DNA of 54,059 bases from Synergistaceae bacterium (GCA_012729145.1 JAAYDT010000052.1:1-54059); one strand, 5' to 3'; positions 24,870 to 34,412 are shown, counted from the first letter of the stretch. The notes: generated from the sequence alone by a model not told the origin. A program made the numbers and translations.

Positions 24870-26649
24870 TTTTCTCCTCCAGGACGGGGCAGCCATCTTG
24901 CTGCCAACCGCAGAGGTTGCAACTGCCACCCCTGCAGTCCGGAGTGAGATCTCCCGACAGGGCTCTCTCCCTCTCAGACCACAGGAAGGCGCGGGATACC
25001 CCCACGTCCACGACCTCCCACGGGAAGACCTCTTCGACCCCCCTGGTCCTGCCTGTGTACTCCTTCGGGTCTACCCCTTCAGAATCGAAGGCGTTCATCC
25101 ATCTTCCCATGTCGAAACACTCGGTCCATCCGTCGAAGCGGGCACCGTTCCTCCATGCCCTCTCAATCACTGCAGCTATCCTCCGGTCCCCCCTGGCCAT
25201 GACCCCCTCCAGAAAAGTCTGGGCCGGTTCGTGGTAGTTAAGGCCTATGCCGGCCTTTTTGGCCATTCTCTTGAGAGTGCCGCCCTTCATGGCCAGATCC
25301 TCCACGGTTGCCTGGGCCTCCCACTGGAAGGGAGTGTGCGGCTTGGGGACGAACCCCGCCACGGAGACCCCGATCCTGGGCCTCTTGCCCAGTCTGCGCC
25401 CCATGTCCCTGGCCAGGAGAGAGATCTCCATTATGGCCTCGATATCATCCAGGGTCTCCGTCGGCAACCCCATCATGAAGTAAAGCTTGACCCTGTCCCA
25501 GCCCCTGGAGAAGACCTCCCGGAAGGTGTCCTCCATCTCCTTCTGGGTGATACCCTTGTTGATCACATCCCTTAACCTCTGGGTCCCGGCCTCCGGCGCA
25601 AAGGTAAGCCCACCCCTGCCAAGTTCCTCGAGGTGGTCGGCGAGTTCGACCGAGAAGGCGTCCATCCTGAGGCTGGGAAGGGATAGCCGGAAGTTTCTGG
25701 CCGAAAGATCAGGCCCCAGGAGGTCAACCACCCTCTCGATGCCGCTGTAGTCGCATGATGCGAGCGATACCAGCCCGACTTCGTCGTAGCCGGACATTGC
25801 CAGAAGATCTCTGGCGATCCCGGCCACCCTCTCGGGCGACCTCTCCCGTACAGGCCTGGAGACCACTCCTGCCTGGCAGAAGCGGCAACCCCTGGTGCAC
25901 CCCCTGAAGACCTCTACTCCGACCCGGTCATGAATTATCTCGCTGGAGGGGACGATCATCCCCGACGGGGCGAAACCCCCGTCCAGATCCATCAGCACCC
26001 TCCTTCTCACAGACCGGCCTTCATGAAAGGCAGGAACGTAGAAACCCTCCGTCTTCGCGAGACCTCTCAGGACATCTTCCCTGGACCTGGTCGGGAAGAG
26101 AGAGAGAAGGTCCGGGAGCAGGAGTTCCCCGTCGCCGACACAGAAGACGTCGAAGAATGGGACCAGCGGCTCCGGCGCGAAGGCACCAGGGCCGCCTGCC
26201 ACTACCAGGGGGTCCTTCTCCCCCCTCTCGGAGGCTTTCAGTGGGATCCCCCCCAGATCGAGCATGGTGAGGATGTTCGTGCTGGTCAGCTCGTACTGAA
26301 GGGTGAAACCTACCACGTCGAAGGAAGAGATGGGCCTTCCCGACTCGAGGGAGCAAAGGGCCATGCGGTTCTCGCGCATGTATGCCTCTGCATCCGGCCA
26401 TGGGCAGTAGACCCTCTCCACCCTGACGCCGGGTATTCCCGATGCCATGTTGTAGAGGATCTGGTAGCCCAGGTAGCTCATGCCGACCTCGTAGACGTCG
26501 GGAAAGGCAAGACAGATGGATGACCTCTCCTCCCCCTCGACAAGGCCTCCGTCGGCACCCCACTCGCCCCCGGCATACCTGGAGGGTCTCTTCACCGATG
26601 AGAGCATCTGCCAGATGGGGTCTTCCAGTTCGTCGAATATAAAGGGCAT
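24856..26649 (-). CDS. TIGR03960 family B12-binding-domain radical SAM protein
   Basis: A 597-residue radical SAM enzyme of unknown reaction. The first about 200 residues resemble a cobalamin-binding-type Rossmann domain (VYEVGMSYLGYQILYNMASG; VVAGGPGAFAPEPL). The 4Fe-4S cluster site is GCTRGCRFCQAG (CxxxCxxC), followed by LSLPSLRMDAFS and GLTFAPEAGTQRLRDVINKG. The C-terminus has extra cysteines (CNLCGWQQDGCPV), a possible second metal site. GGAGG lies just before the ATG. Family context with DUF2344 and rng suggests a role in RNA or ribosome modification, but this is inference. Confidence 0.87.
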   Translation of the reverse strand: MPFIFDELEDPIWQMLSSVKRPSRYAGGEWGADGGLVEGEERSSICLAFPDVYEVGMSYLGYQILYNMASGIPGVRVERVYCPWPDAEAYMRENRMALCSLESGRPISSFDVVGFTLQYELTSTNILTMLDLGGIPLKASERGEKDPLVVAGGPGAFAPEPLVPFFDVFCVGDGELLLPDLLSLFPTRSREDVLRGLAKTEGFYVPAFHEGRSVRRRVLMDLDGGFAPSGMIVPSSEIIHDRVGVEVFRGCTRGCRFCQAGVVSRPVRERSPERVAGIARDLLAMSGYDEVGLVSLASCDYSGIERVVDLLGPDLSARNFRLSLPSLRMDAFSVELADHLEELGRGGLTFAPEAGTQRLRDVINKGITQKEMEDTFREVFSRGWDRVKLYFMMGLPTETLDDIEAIMEISLLARDMGRRLGKRPRIGVSVAGFVPKPHTPFQWEAQATVEDLAMKGGTLKRMAKKAGIGLNYHEPAQTFLEGVMARGDRRIAAVIERAWRNGARFDGWTECFDMGRWMNAFDSEGVDPKEYTGRTRGVEEVFPWEVVDVGVSRAFLWSERERALSGDLTPDCRGGSCNLCGWQQDGCPVLEEKNGQG

Positions 26650-26670
26650 CAGAACGCCTCCATGAATTCT

Positions 26671-27786
26671 TCACTCATACTGGGGCCTCGCCGAAACATG
26701 GACGCTCTGGACAAGGCCGAGAGCGGCCCCCAGGGAGACCAGGGAGCTCCCTCCGTAACTCATGAAGGGAAGCGCAAGACCGGTCACCGGGGCGATCCCG
26801 ACTGTCATGGCGATGTTCTCGAAGATCTGGAACCATATCCAGGCCGATATCGCCGCCACCAGGATCTTCCCCCTCTGGTCGCCCGATCTCGCCGCTGTCC
26901 TTATCATCCTCCACAGCAGGACCGCGAAGAGGAAAAGGACGATGGAGGCACCGACGAAACCGAACTCCTCGGAGAAGACGCTGAAGACAAAGTCAGTATG
27001 GGCTTCAGGCAAAAAATGGAGCTTGCTCTGGGAGCCCTGGAGGAACCCCTTCCCGAAAAGACCGCCGGCGCCGACGGCTATGCGGGACTGTATGACGTTG
27101 TACCCGGCCCCGAGGGGGTCTATGGAGGGGTTCAGGAAGACGAGCATCCTCAGTTTCTGGTACTCCTTGAGCATTGACCATCCGACCGGCAGCGAGAGAA
27201 GCGCTATCCCTGCCAGGAGCAGTAAATATTTCCTGGGAGTCCCGGCCACCGCCAGGGCAACGAAGATCATGAAGGCGTAGACTATCACTCCCCCAAGGTC
27301 GGGCTGCAGGAGGACCAGGACAGTGGCAAAAGATGACAGGAGGAGGACCCCCAGGATGTTGACCAGGGTCTTGGGCGGGTAACGGCAGAGGAAGACGGCA
27401 AGTATGATCGACAGGGCCAGTTTTGTCGGTTCCGATGGCTGAAAACGGAAAGCACCGAAGTCGAACCAGCTTGTGGCCCCCTTGGCGGTATATCCGGCGA
27501 TCAGCAGAGCTGTCAGTGTCAGAAGCGCTCCGGCGTAGAGCCAGTAGCCGTACCTGAACATCCTCTCGTACCCGGCAGCAAAGGTGATCATGAAGGCCAC
27601 AACCCCCATGACACTCCAGACCACCTGCCTCAGGGCCATGCTCACCGCCACTTCACCCCTCCCGGCAAGAGCGCTGTAGATGGAGACAACGCCGATAGCC
27701 AGGAGTGGGATCACTGCAGCGACAAGGACCCTGTCGATATCCTTCAGCCTGGAAAGATCTTCGCGAAGCGCCCCAAGTCCGGTCAT
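26671..27786 (-). CDS. rodA: Rod-shape peptidoglycan glycosyltransferase RodA (SEDS family)
   Basis: A 371-residue polytopic membrane protein with about ten hydrophobic segments. SEDS polymerases make glycan strands from lipid II and pair with a class B PBP, here MrdA encoded 2 kb upstream. The family segments DFGAFRFQPSEPTKLAL, LQPDLGGVIVY and GLALPFMSYGGSSL are present. The ATG overlaps the minE stop as ATGA. Its place behind minCDE and after mreBCD-mrdA marks an elongation-and-division gene cluster. Confidence 0.95.
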   Translation of the reverse strand: MTGLGALREDLSRLKDIDRVLVAAVIPLLAIGVVSIYSALAGRGEVAVSMALRQVVWSVMGVVAFMITFAAGYERMFRYGYWLYAGALLTLTALLIAGYTAKGATSWFDFGAFRFQPSEPTKLALSIILAVFLCRYPPKTLVNILGVLLLSSFATVLVLLQPDLGGVIVYAFMIFVALAVAGTPRKYLLLLAGIALLSLPVGWSMLKEYQKLRMLVFLNPSIDPLGAGYNVIQSRIAVGAGGLFGKGFLQGSQSKLHFLPEAHTDFVFSVFSEEFGFVGASIVLFLFAVLLWRMIRTAARSGDQRGKILVAAISAWIWFQIFENIAMTVGIAPVTGLALPFMSYGGSSLVSLGAALGLVQSVHVSARPQYE

Positions 27787-28058
27787 TTATCTCCTTCCCT
27801 GGATCGCTTCCTCTTGACCTCCAGCACTGGGATGCTCGCCACCAGGGCGACGGATCGCCCATCCCTCTCGAGGTCCATCTCGATACCTTCTTCGGATATG
27901 ACCATGTAGTTGCTTATGACCTTGATAAGGTCCTTTCTTATCAGCTCCATCGTGCCGGGAGAAATGTCGGCCCGGTCGTGGATAAGAACCAGCTGGAGCC
28001 TCTCCTTGGCTGATTTCCTGGGTGTTTCCCTGCGGAAGAACCGGTCCAGGAACCCCAT
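27783..28058 (-). CDS. minE: Cell division topological specificity factor MinE
   Basis: A 91-residue protein starting MGFLDRFFRR, the membrane-targeting amphipathic N-terminus, followed by the MinD-contacting segment SAKERLQLVLIHDRADISP and a C-terminal topology domain. MinE stimulates MinD ATPase and drives pole-to-pole oscillation so that the Z ring forms at mid-cell. It follows minD by three bases and overlaps rodA by four. Length is typical. Confidence 0.95.
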   Translation of the reverse strand: MGFLDRFFRRETPRKSAKERLQLVLIHDRADISPGTMELIRKDLIKVISNYMVISEEGIEMDLERDGRSVALVASIPVLEVKRKRSREGDK

Positions 28059-28061
28059 GAT

Positions 28062-28877
28062 CTAACTCCTCCCTCCGCGACGTCCGAACAGCTTTCTGAA
28101 GTTGACCAAAAAACCCTTCTCTTCCAGGTCGTCGATGTCCTGGAGTGGGATGTCCTTCCCCATGATCCTTCCGGCGATCTTCTCGAAGGCCCTCGAAGCG
28201 GGAGAGACGTTGGTCATGGCCAGGGGCTCTCCCTTGTTGGTCGAAACGACGACGCTGTCATCCTCTGGTACTATGCCTATCAGGTCAATGGCGAGGATCT
28301 CCATCACGTCCGAGACCCCGAGCATCTTCCCGCTCCTGACCATCTCGGGCCTTACCCGGTTCACGATGAGGTTGATGGAAGTCTTGCCGAAAGACTCCAG
28401 TAGCCCGATGATCCTGTCGGCATCCCGCACAGAGGACACCTCTGGTGTCGCGACCACCAGGGCCTCGTCGGCTCCCGCGGCGGCGTTCCGGAAACCAGAC
28501 TCTATCCCGGCCGGGCTGTCGACGAGGACGAAATCGAACTCGCCCCTCAGGGAGTCGCAGAGTTCCTTCATCTGGTCCGACGTAACGGCATCCTTGGTCC
28601 TGGTCTGGGCAGCTGGGAGAAGATAGAGGTTCTCCACGCGCTTGTCCCTCACCAGGGCCTGCGGGAGCTTGCACGCACCCTCGATGACGTCGATCATGTT
28701 GAAGACGATCCTGTTCTCAAGACCCATAACGACGTCAAGGTTCCGCAGACCGATATCGGCATCAATGGCAACGACCTTGAAGCCCTCCATGGCGAGGCGG
28801 GCGGAGAGGTTGGCCGTGACAGTGGTCTTGCCAACTCCCCCCTTACCAGAAGTAACTACGATGATCCGGGTTTCCAT
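28062..28877 (-). CDS. minD: Septum site-determining ATPase MinD
   Basis: A 271-residue ParA/MinD ATPase. The deviant Walker A is SGKGGVGKTT at residues 10-19; VVAIDADIGLRNLD and VLVDSPAGIESGF are switch regions. The C-terminus (FLVNFRKLFGRR) is the membrane-targeting helix. MinD recruits MinC to block FtsZ at the poles. The start METRIIVV at 28877 has GGAGG eight bases upstream; the frame stays open 41 codons further but that stretch has no MinD similarity. Confidence 0.97.
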   Translation of the reverse strand: METRIIVVTSGKGGVGKTTVTANLSARLAMEGFKVVAIDADIGLRNLDVVMGLENRIVFNMIDVIEGACKLPQALVRDKRVENLYLLPAAQTRTKDAVTSDQMKELCDSLRGEFDFVLVDSPAGIESGFRNAAAGADEALVVATPEVSSVRDADRIIGLLESFGKTSINLIVNRVRPEMVRSGKMLGVSDVMEILAIDLIGIVPEDDSVVVSTNKGEPLAMTNVSPASRAFEKIAGRIMGKDIPLQDIDDLEEKGFLVNFRKLFGRRGGRS

Positions 28878-28924
28878 GCTAGATTCCTCCATTTCAGCCG
28901 ATGGGCCGACTTTTCCCTTGCCGC

Positions 28925-29605
28925 TCACAATACTATCTCCCTGACAACTATAGATCCGCCGACAACCTTCATACTGACGGTCTTCCCCCACCAGGCGCAA
29001 TGCTCATCCATGTAGCTTATCCTGTCCCCGATCCTCACCTGGCTGGCCTCGAACTGTCCACTAACGATAAAGGCCTCCTCGGGGCCGGTCAACCCCGCGT
29101 GGGCAAGTCCGCGGAGGCGCCCGACAACGACCACAGACCTGCCGGCGAACACTTCGGCTCCTTCGTTGACGTTCCCGAGGATCATTATGTCGCCGTCGTG
29201 ATCGATCTTCCTCCCGGACCTGAGGGATTCGTCTATCACGAGGCTCTCCACCAGGGGGCGGGGTTGCATCCTGGCCTTTTCCTCAGTGCCGGAAAGGTAA
29301 AGGGCAAAACCTTCTCTTTTCATCCAGGACCTGACATCTTCCTCCTCCGGGGACCAGGAGAGGACCGACGCACCGACGGGCAACAGGATAGACTCTACTA
29401 CGGACAGGATATCACCCCTGTCCCATCCACTCCCCTTCAGGTCCACTACAACTGAAGCATCCTTGAGGATGCCGGAGGCCTTCTCGAGAAAACCTCTGGA
29501 CTCCAGACGGAGATCCTTCCCTCTCAATCGCTGGGGGATGATCAGTCTTACGTGCCCGCCCTCCCCTCTAAGCTCAAGATCTTCCTTCCCACCCTTGATG
29601 GCCAT
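28925..29605 (-). CDS. minC: Septum site-determining protein MinC
   Basis: A 226-residue FtsZ-polymerisation inhibitor. The N-terminal domain (to about residue 100) is divergent, as usual; the C-terminal beta-helix domain is clear: VESLVIDESLRSGRKI, DGDIMILGNVNEGAEVFAGRSVVVVGRLRGLAHAG. It stands between mrdA and minD, giving the order minC-minD-minE. A GGGGG-type ribosome binding site precedes the ATG. Confidence 0.93.
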   Translation of the reverse strand: MAIKGGKEDLELRGEGGHVRLIIPQRLRGKDLRLESRGFLEKASGILKDASVVVDLKGSGWDRGDILSVVESILLPVGASVLSWSPEEEDVRSWMKREGFALYLSGTEEKARMQPRPLVESLVIDESLRSGRKIDHDGDIMILGNVNEGAEVFAGRSVVVVGRLRGLAHAGLTGPEEAFIVSGQFEASQVRIGDRISYMDEHCAWWGKTVSMKVVGGSIVVREIVL

Positions 29606-29629
29606 TATCTATCAGGTCCCCCTTTCGGG

Positions 29630-31357
29630 TCAGTCGAATCTGCAGAGATAGCCGAGGAGTTCGCCCACCACGGGTCCCGCCGCCGAACTTCCGTGAAGCC
29701 CCGCCTCGACAAGGGCAACCGCTACGTACCTGGGGTTCTCGACCGGGGCGTACCCCACGAACCAGGCATGGTCGTCACCGTGAGGGTTCTCGGCGGTGCC
29801 TGTTTTTCCTGCAACGGAGACGCCGTACTGTCCGGCCCTGCGCCCTGTACCACGGAGAACGACCTCCTCAATGCCCTCTTTCACGATAGCAAGGGGTCCC
29901 TCTGGCAGCTGCAGAGATACCGAGGTCTTGGCCCCCTTTAGCAGTCTCGGCGTCACGAGCTTGCCGCCGTTCGCGATGGCAGCGTAGATCCTCGCCAGCT
30001 GGATCGGAGTAAGGAGGAGAAAACCCTGTCCTATGGAGTAGTTGGCTGTATCCCCGGGGTACCATCTCTCCCTGAAACGCTCCAGTTTCCAGGCGGGCCC
30101 GGCAATGTTGCCCCTTGCCTCGCCTGGCAGGTCTATGCCCGTAGGCTCGCCTACCCCGAATACCGCACCCCATTTGACCAGGGCGTCTATTCCCGTCCTC
30201 AGGCCGGCCTGGTAGAAGAAAACGTCGCAAGAATCACGGAGCCCCTTCACAACGTTAACGGGACCGTGCCCCCCATCCCTCTTCCAGCACCGGAAGAATC
30301 TGTTCCCCACCCTCATGCCGCCCGTGCAGGTGAAGGTCGTTCTTCTGGTCACTGCATTCTCCGCCAGGGCAGCGAAGGCGGGCACCACCTTGAAAGTCGA
30401 AGCTGGGGGGTACGTGCCGGCGATCACCCTGTTAAGCATCGGCCTTACGGGATCCCTCATCAGTTCATTCCACTCTCTCGAGGAGATCCCCCAGGCAAGC
30501 GGGTTGGCGTCGAAGTTCGGGGACGAGAAGAGGACCTTCACGTTCCCGTTATGGACGTCCATGGCGAAGACCGCCCCCACCCTGCCTGCCATAAGCTCCG
30601 AGGCAAGCCTCTGGGCTCCGAGATCGAGGGCAAGTTCCAGGTCCTCTCCCTGTCCGGGTTCTATGAAGCCCACCCGTTTGACCTTACGCCCCCTGGCATC
30701 CACCTCTATTGCCTCCTGGCCGGGGGTACCCCTTAGAACACTCTCGTAGAACTCCTCGACCCCGCCCTTGCCTACATGGTCCCCTCCACGGTAGTCACCG
30801 GGAGAAAACCTCTCAAGTTCCTCCCTGGTCACCTCTCCGACGTACCCAAGGACATGGGCCACCAGGGGACCCGCCGGGTAGACCCTCCTCCAGACAGGAA
30901 CGGGGAAGAGCTGTCTCGGAAAGTCCGGGTCGCTCACCAGCGATGAAAGCTGGGCAAGAGTGAGATCGGGAAGAAGGGTAACCGCCCTGTAAGGTACGGT
31001 GAACTCCTTCCTGACCCTCTCGAGCATCTGTTCCACTTCCAGGGGGATACCCCTGGCCTTGAGGAAACGGCTGACCTCCTCGGCAGTTTCCTTGTCCTGC
31101 AGGTCCAGGGGGTAGACCATCAGGTCGAAGGTCTGGACATTGGTGGCAAGAACAGTCCCGTTGACGTCAAGTATCCTCCCCCTGGCGGGAGGCATCCTGA
31201 CGAGCCGAAGCCTGTTCCTGGCGGCAAGGTTGACGTAGAGGTCGGACTGGAGGACCTGGAGCCTGAAAAGGGCCACAACCAGGACCACCAGGGAGACCAT
31301 TATAATGGCCCTCCATACGTTGAGCCTGGTAGGGAGGGAGATCCTATCGCTTGACAT
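29630..31357 (-). CDS. mrdA: Penicillin-binding protein 2 (elongasome transpeptidase)
   Basis: A 575-residue class B PBP with one N-terminal membrane anchor (AIIMVSLVVLVVALFRL), a PBP dimerisation domain with RGRILDVNGTVLATN, and a transpeptidase domain: nucleophile motif STFK, SCD in the SxN position and KTG in VAGKTGTAE. It cross-links peptidoglycan during elongation with RodA and MreBCD. The ATG at 31357 lies inside the 3' end of mreD (14-base overlap); the ribosome binding site is weak (AAGG), so coupling to mreD translation is likely. Confidence 0.95.
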   Translation of the reverse strand: MSSDRISLPTRLNVWRAIIMVSLVVLVVALFRLQVLQSDLYVNLAARNRLRLVRMPPARGRILDVNGTVLATNVQTFDLMVYPLDLQDKETAEEVSRFLKARGIPLEVEQMLERVRKEFTVPYRAVTLLPDLTLAQLSSLVSDPDFPRQLFPVPVWRRVYPAGPLVAHVLGYVGEVTREELERFSPGDYRGGDHVGKGGVEEFYESVLRGTPGQEAIEVDARGRKVKRVGFIEPGQGEDLELALDLGAQRLASELMAGRVGAVFAMDVHNGNVKVLFSSPNFDANPLAWGISSREWNELMRDPVRPMLNRVIAGTYPPASTFKVVPAFAALAENAVTRRTTFTCTGGMRVGNRFFRCWKRDGGHGPVNVVKGLRDSCDVFFYQAGLRTGIDALVKWGAVFGVGEPTGIDLPGEARGNIAGPAWKLERFRERWYPGDTANYSIGQGFLLLTPIQLARIYAAIANGGKLVTPRLLKGAKTSVSLQLPEGPLAIVKEGIEEVVLRGTGRRAGQYGVSVAGKTGTAENPHGDDHAWFVGYAPVENPRYVAVALVEAGLHGSSAAGPVVGELLGYLCRFD

Positions 31358-31811
31358 TATCCTTGTCCACTCCAGCTGCCACCACGAGGGCCGCCACAAT
31401 TACCACCGGAAGGGCCGAGAATTGCTGGAAGGCCAAAGCCTCGACGAGGGCTCCCCTGGAGGACCCCCAGGAGATGAACCGGACGAGACCGGCAAGGATC
31501 TGTGCCGAAAGCGCCAGGACCAGGAAAAGCCTGGCATTCCTCCCCGAGTCGGGCACCTGGTTCCAGACCACCACGCAGACTCCCGCGATAAGCGAATAGA
31601 TAGCGGCGGTAAGTCCGGGAAGAGCAGTCCATCTCAGGTCCCACAGGAAACCGCCCACAAAAGCCGGCCAGACCACCGAAAGAACATCTTTGGGCTCTCT
31701 GGTCATCCTGTAGATCAAAAAGACCAGGAAGATATCGGGGACAAGGAACTTCCCCGAAAGAAGCACCTGGAAAAGGTCCTGAACGTACCAGGAAAAGATA
31801 ACGGGGACCAT
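31344..31811 (-). CDS. mreD: Rod shape-determining membrane protein MreD
   Basis: A 155-residue protein made almost entirely of hydrophobic segments (about five) with the family-like GGFLWDLRWTALPGLTAAIYSL. MreD links MreB filaments to the cell-wall machinery in the inner membrane. Assignment rests on size, hydrophobicity and its exact position between mreC and mrdA; MreD sequences are poorly conserved. It starts one base after the mreC stop. Confidence 0.88.
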   Translation of the reverse strand: MVPVIFSWYVQDLFQVLLSGKFLVPDIFLVFLIYRMTREPKDVLSVVWPAFVGGFLWDLRWTALPGLTAAIYSLIAGVCVVVWNQVPDSGRNARLFLVLALSAQILAGLVRFISWGSSRGALVEALAFQQFSALPVVIVAALVVAAGVDKDNVKR

Positions 31812-31812
31812 G

Positions 31813-32589
31813 TCAGGGCCTTCCCTCCCCGGTCATGATGAGGAGGGAGTCCATAACCGAGATATCGGCGCCTGGAGAGACATGGTATACCCTGAATCCA
31901 CCCTCGATGTCGGGTTCCTTTTCGGATATCTCTCCCACAGGTATCCCTGCGGGAAGTATATCGCTGACCAAAGCGGTGCTTATGCGCATACCCGGACGGA
32001 GGACCTTGTACTCGGGAATGTAAAGGAGGTCTATCTCTCCTTTTCCGTTACCGGCCAGGACCCCCAGGTCCCTGGTCTCATCTATGACCACCGGTACATA
32101 AAGATGCGTAGAGGTCAGAATATCCACCCAGGAGTGGTCGGGAAAGACCCTTGAGACCCTCCCCACCAGAAAACCCCTCTGGAGGGCAGGCATCCCCTCC
32201 TCGATACCGTCCCGGGAGCCCTTGTCGATCCGTACCTCGTTCCACCAGAGAGCAGGCGGTCTGATGTCGATCCGGGCAGGGACGAGCCCCGATCCCGATG
32301 TGACCCTTAGCTCGGACCTCTCCTCCAGGGTGGCTCGCAGCCGGGCGTTCTCGAGTTCCAGGGATCGTACCCTTCCCTGAAGCCTTCTCACGCCACCGAC
32401 CCAGGAAGCGCCTTCGGAGACCATATGACGGGCCCAGAGGGCGGGCCGTTCAGGCAGTTCCAGGACGACGGCCGTCACTTCCACCGCCCTGTCGACCACA
32501 GGTGACCCGGGAGATACGGCAAGAAAGAGCAATGCTATCGAAGTTGCAGCCAGGCCGTGAAGCCATGCCGAAGTCACTCCCTTAAGCAA
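31813..32589 (-). CDS. mreC: Rod shape-determining protein MreC
   Basis: A 258-residue periplasmic scaffold with a single N-terminal membrane segment (ATSIALLFLAV), a short coiled coil (VRRLQGRVRSLELENARLRATL) and a beta-rich MreC domain (DKGSRDGIEEGMPAL; GRVSRVFPDHSWVDILTS). It activates PBP2-RodA. The start is TTG at 32589 with AGGGGT seven bases upstream. It follows mreB by 55 bases. Confidence 0.93.
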   Translation of the reverse strand: MLKGVTSAWLHGLAATSIALLFLAVSPGSPVVDRAVEVTAVVLELPERPALWARHMVSEGASWVGGVRRLQGRVRSLELENARLRATLEERSELRVTSGSGLVPARIDIRPPALWWNEVRIDKGSRDGIEEGMPALQRGFLVGRVSRVFPDHSWVDILTSTHLYVPVVIDETRDLGVLAGNGKGEIDLLYIPEYKVLRPGMRISTALVSDILPAGIPVGEISEKEPDIEGGFRVYHVSPGADISVMDSLLIMTGEGRP

Positions 32590-32644
32590 TCCGACACCCC
32601 TGTTCTGGAAAGATCCCTGTCCATCAGGAACGGCCGCGGAGGCG

Positions 32645-33700
32645 TCACCGGACCCCGTGGCCCACCGATACGAGGACCTTCTTCATGAAATCAAACTGGT
32701 CCAACAGTTTCCCAATTCCATCTGCCACCGAGAAGAGTGGTCTCTCGGCCGTTATTACAGGGACGTTCAGGTCCTGGGAGATCCTCCTGTCAAATCCCTC
32801 CAGAAGGGCAACGCCGCCTGTAAGGACCAGCCCCTGGTCGGCTATGTCCCTCGCCAGTTCCGGCGGGGTCCGCTCCATTGTCTCCCTGACCATCTCCACG
32901 ATCTGAGTAATTACAGGGTTCAGGGCCTCTCGGACCTCGGTGCTGGAGATCCTGATCCCTCTCGGGAGCCCGTCCTTAAGGTTCCTGCCCCTTACCTCGA
33001 ACTCCTTCTCGGAGTTCATCGGCATTGCCGAACCTATTGTGTTCTTCAGCTCTTCGGCGGTCGCGGAGCCGATCGAAAGGGTGTAGTTCTGCCTCATCAT
33101 GTTGATAAGGGCGTTGTCCATCTCGTCTCCGGCCACCCTGAGGGAGTTGCTCACAACCACCCCGCTCAGGGAGAGGACCGCCACTTCACTGGTACCGCCG
33201 CCCACATCAACGATCATGTTCCCGCGGGGTTCGTCTATGGGGAGCCCCACGCCGATGGCCGCCGCCACTGGTTCCTCGACGACGTAGGCCTCCCGGGCGC
33301 CTCCGTCAAGGGTCGCATCTATGAAGGCCTTGCGCTCCACCTCCGTGATCTCCACGGGGGCACAGATGATGACCCTTGGATGTCCCATGGGACGGATCCC
33401 GTTGTTGGCCTCCGAGAGGAAGTGCCTGATCAGTGCCCCGGTCATGTCAAAATCAGCGATCACGCCGTTCTGGAGGGGACGTACCGTCTCAACCCCGACA
33501 GGGGTCTTGCCGGCCATGGCCTTGGCCTCCCCCCCGTAGGCTATTATCTCCTTGGCGCTCCGCCTGTTGGCCTTGCGATAGGCTATTATCGAGGGTTCGT
33601 CAATGACCACGCCCTTGTCCTTGACGTAGACTACGATGTTGGCCGTTCCAAGGTCGATGCCAATGTCCTTGCCGAAAATACCGGAGATCGAACCGAACAC
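32645..33700 (-). CDS. mreB: Rod shape-determining actin homologue MreB
   Basis: A 351-residue bacterial actin. The phosphate-1 loop GIDLGTANIVVYVKDKGVVIDEPS, VEEPVAAAIGVGLPI, phosphate-2 MIVDVGGGTSEVAVLSL and the adenosine motif LTGGVALLEGF are all present. It forms membrane-bound filaments guiding lateral wall synthesis. The start is GTG with GAGGT four bases ahead, eight bases after the radC stop. Its C-terminus is ordinary. Confidence 0.97.
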   Translation of the reverse strand: MFGSISGIFGKDIGIDLGTANIVVYVKDKGVVIDEPSIIAYRKANRRSAKEIIAYGGEAKAMAGKTPVGVETVRPLQNGVIADFDMTGALIRHFLSEANNGIRPMGHPRVIICAPVEITEVERKAFIDATLDGGAREAYVVEEPVAAAIGVGLPIDEPRGNMIVDVGGGTSEVAVLSLSGVVVSNSLRVAGDEMDNALINMMRQNYTLSIGSATAEELKNTIGSAMPMNSEKEFEVRGRNLKDGLPRGIRISSTEVREALNPVITQIVEMVRETMERTPPELARDIADQGLVLTGGVALLEGFDRRISQDLNVPVITAERPLFSVADGIGKLLDQFDFMKKVLVSVGHGVR

Positions 33701-33707
33701 TTCTACC

Positions 33708-34412
33708 TCACCAACTTTCGCAAGATCGGCCGCCTTCTGTGGGCCGGCCCCGCACTTCAGCCAACCCGCCCCCGGCGGTAATGAAATGCCCCAGAAAATC
33801 CATCCCCAGTGCCTCCAGTTTCCTCTCCACGTGCTCAGTCAGCAGTCTGTCCTCGACACTGGCATTAAGGCTTCCGTCAGGATGATTATGAAGCAAAAGC
33901 ACTCCCTGTGCATCAAGGCGGACGGCCCTCCTGAGGAGGAACTTCAGGTCCAGGACGGCCCCGTCCAGGCCGCCCCAGGATATCATGTCATCCTCGATAA
34001 CCTTGCCTCTGCGGTCGGTGAAGACCGCAACAATGAACTCCCTGGGTTCGTCGGCAAGGTTGGCGCTCCAGCGGGCAAGACGTGAACGGAAAGACTCCCG
34101 GGGGTCGCCCTCTTCTGCGGCCTTCTCCTCTGCATAAAGTCTCCTGGCGAGCTCCAGGGCCGCTACAAGCGAGGCCGCCTTGGCCCTCCCCAGCCCCCCT
34201 ATCTCCATGAACTCCCGGAAGGAGGTCCTGGAAAGCCCCTGAAGGCCTCCGAACTCCTCCACCAGTGAAGAGGCCAGGTCCAGAACATTCTTGCCCCTGT
34301 CGCCGGTTCTCAGGAGTATCGCTATGATCTCCGCCAGAGAAAGGACCTGCGGCCCTAGTCGCTCTATCCTCTCCCTGGGAAGCTCCGTTCGGGAGGAAAA
34401 GGCCAGCCTCAC
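33708..34412 (-). CDS. radC: RadC family protein (JAMM/MPN+ domain)
   Basis: A 234-residue RadC homologue. An N-terminal helix-hairpin-helix-like region (LSLAEIIAILLRTGDRGKNVLDLA; EIGGLGRAKAASLVAALEL) precedes a metalloprotease-like JAMM domain with HNHPDG and a downstream SxxD (SVED). The metal ligands look complete. Its biochemical function is unsettled, despite the historical DNA-repair name. The GTG start overlaps the upstream hydrolase stop as GTGA. radC directly ahead of mreBCD is a widespread arrangement. Confidence 0.92.
   Translation of the reverse strand: MRLAFSSRTELPRERIERLGPQVLSLAEIIAILLRTGDRGKNVLDLASSLVEEFGGLQGLSRTSFREFMEIGGLGRAKAASLVAALELARRLYAEEKAAEEGDPRESFRSRLARWSANLADEPREFIVAVFTDRRGKVIEDDMISWGGLDGAVLDLKFLLRRAVRLDAQGVLLLHNHPDGSLNASVEDRLLTEHVERKLEALGMDFLGHFITAGGGLAEVRGRPTEGGRSCESW

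Noticed and set aside
28878-29000. 41-codon upstream extension of minD
   Set aside because: Overlaps the end of minC, not conserved in MinD, and GGAGG precedes the METRIIVV start.
32657-33781. 374-residue plus-strand frame opposite mreB
   Set aside because: Codon shadow of mreB; no recognisable domain.
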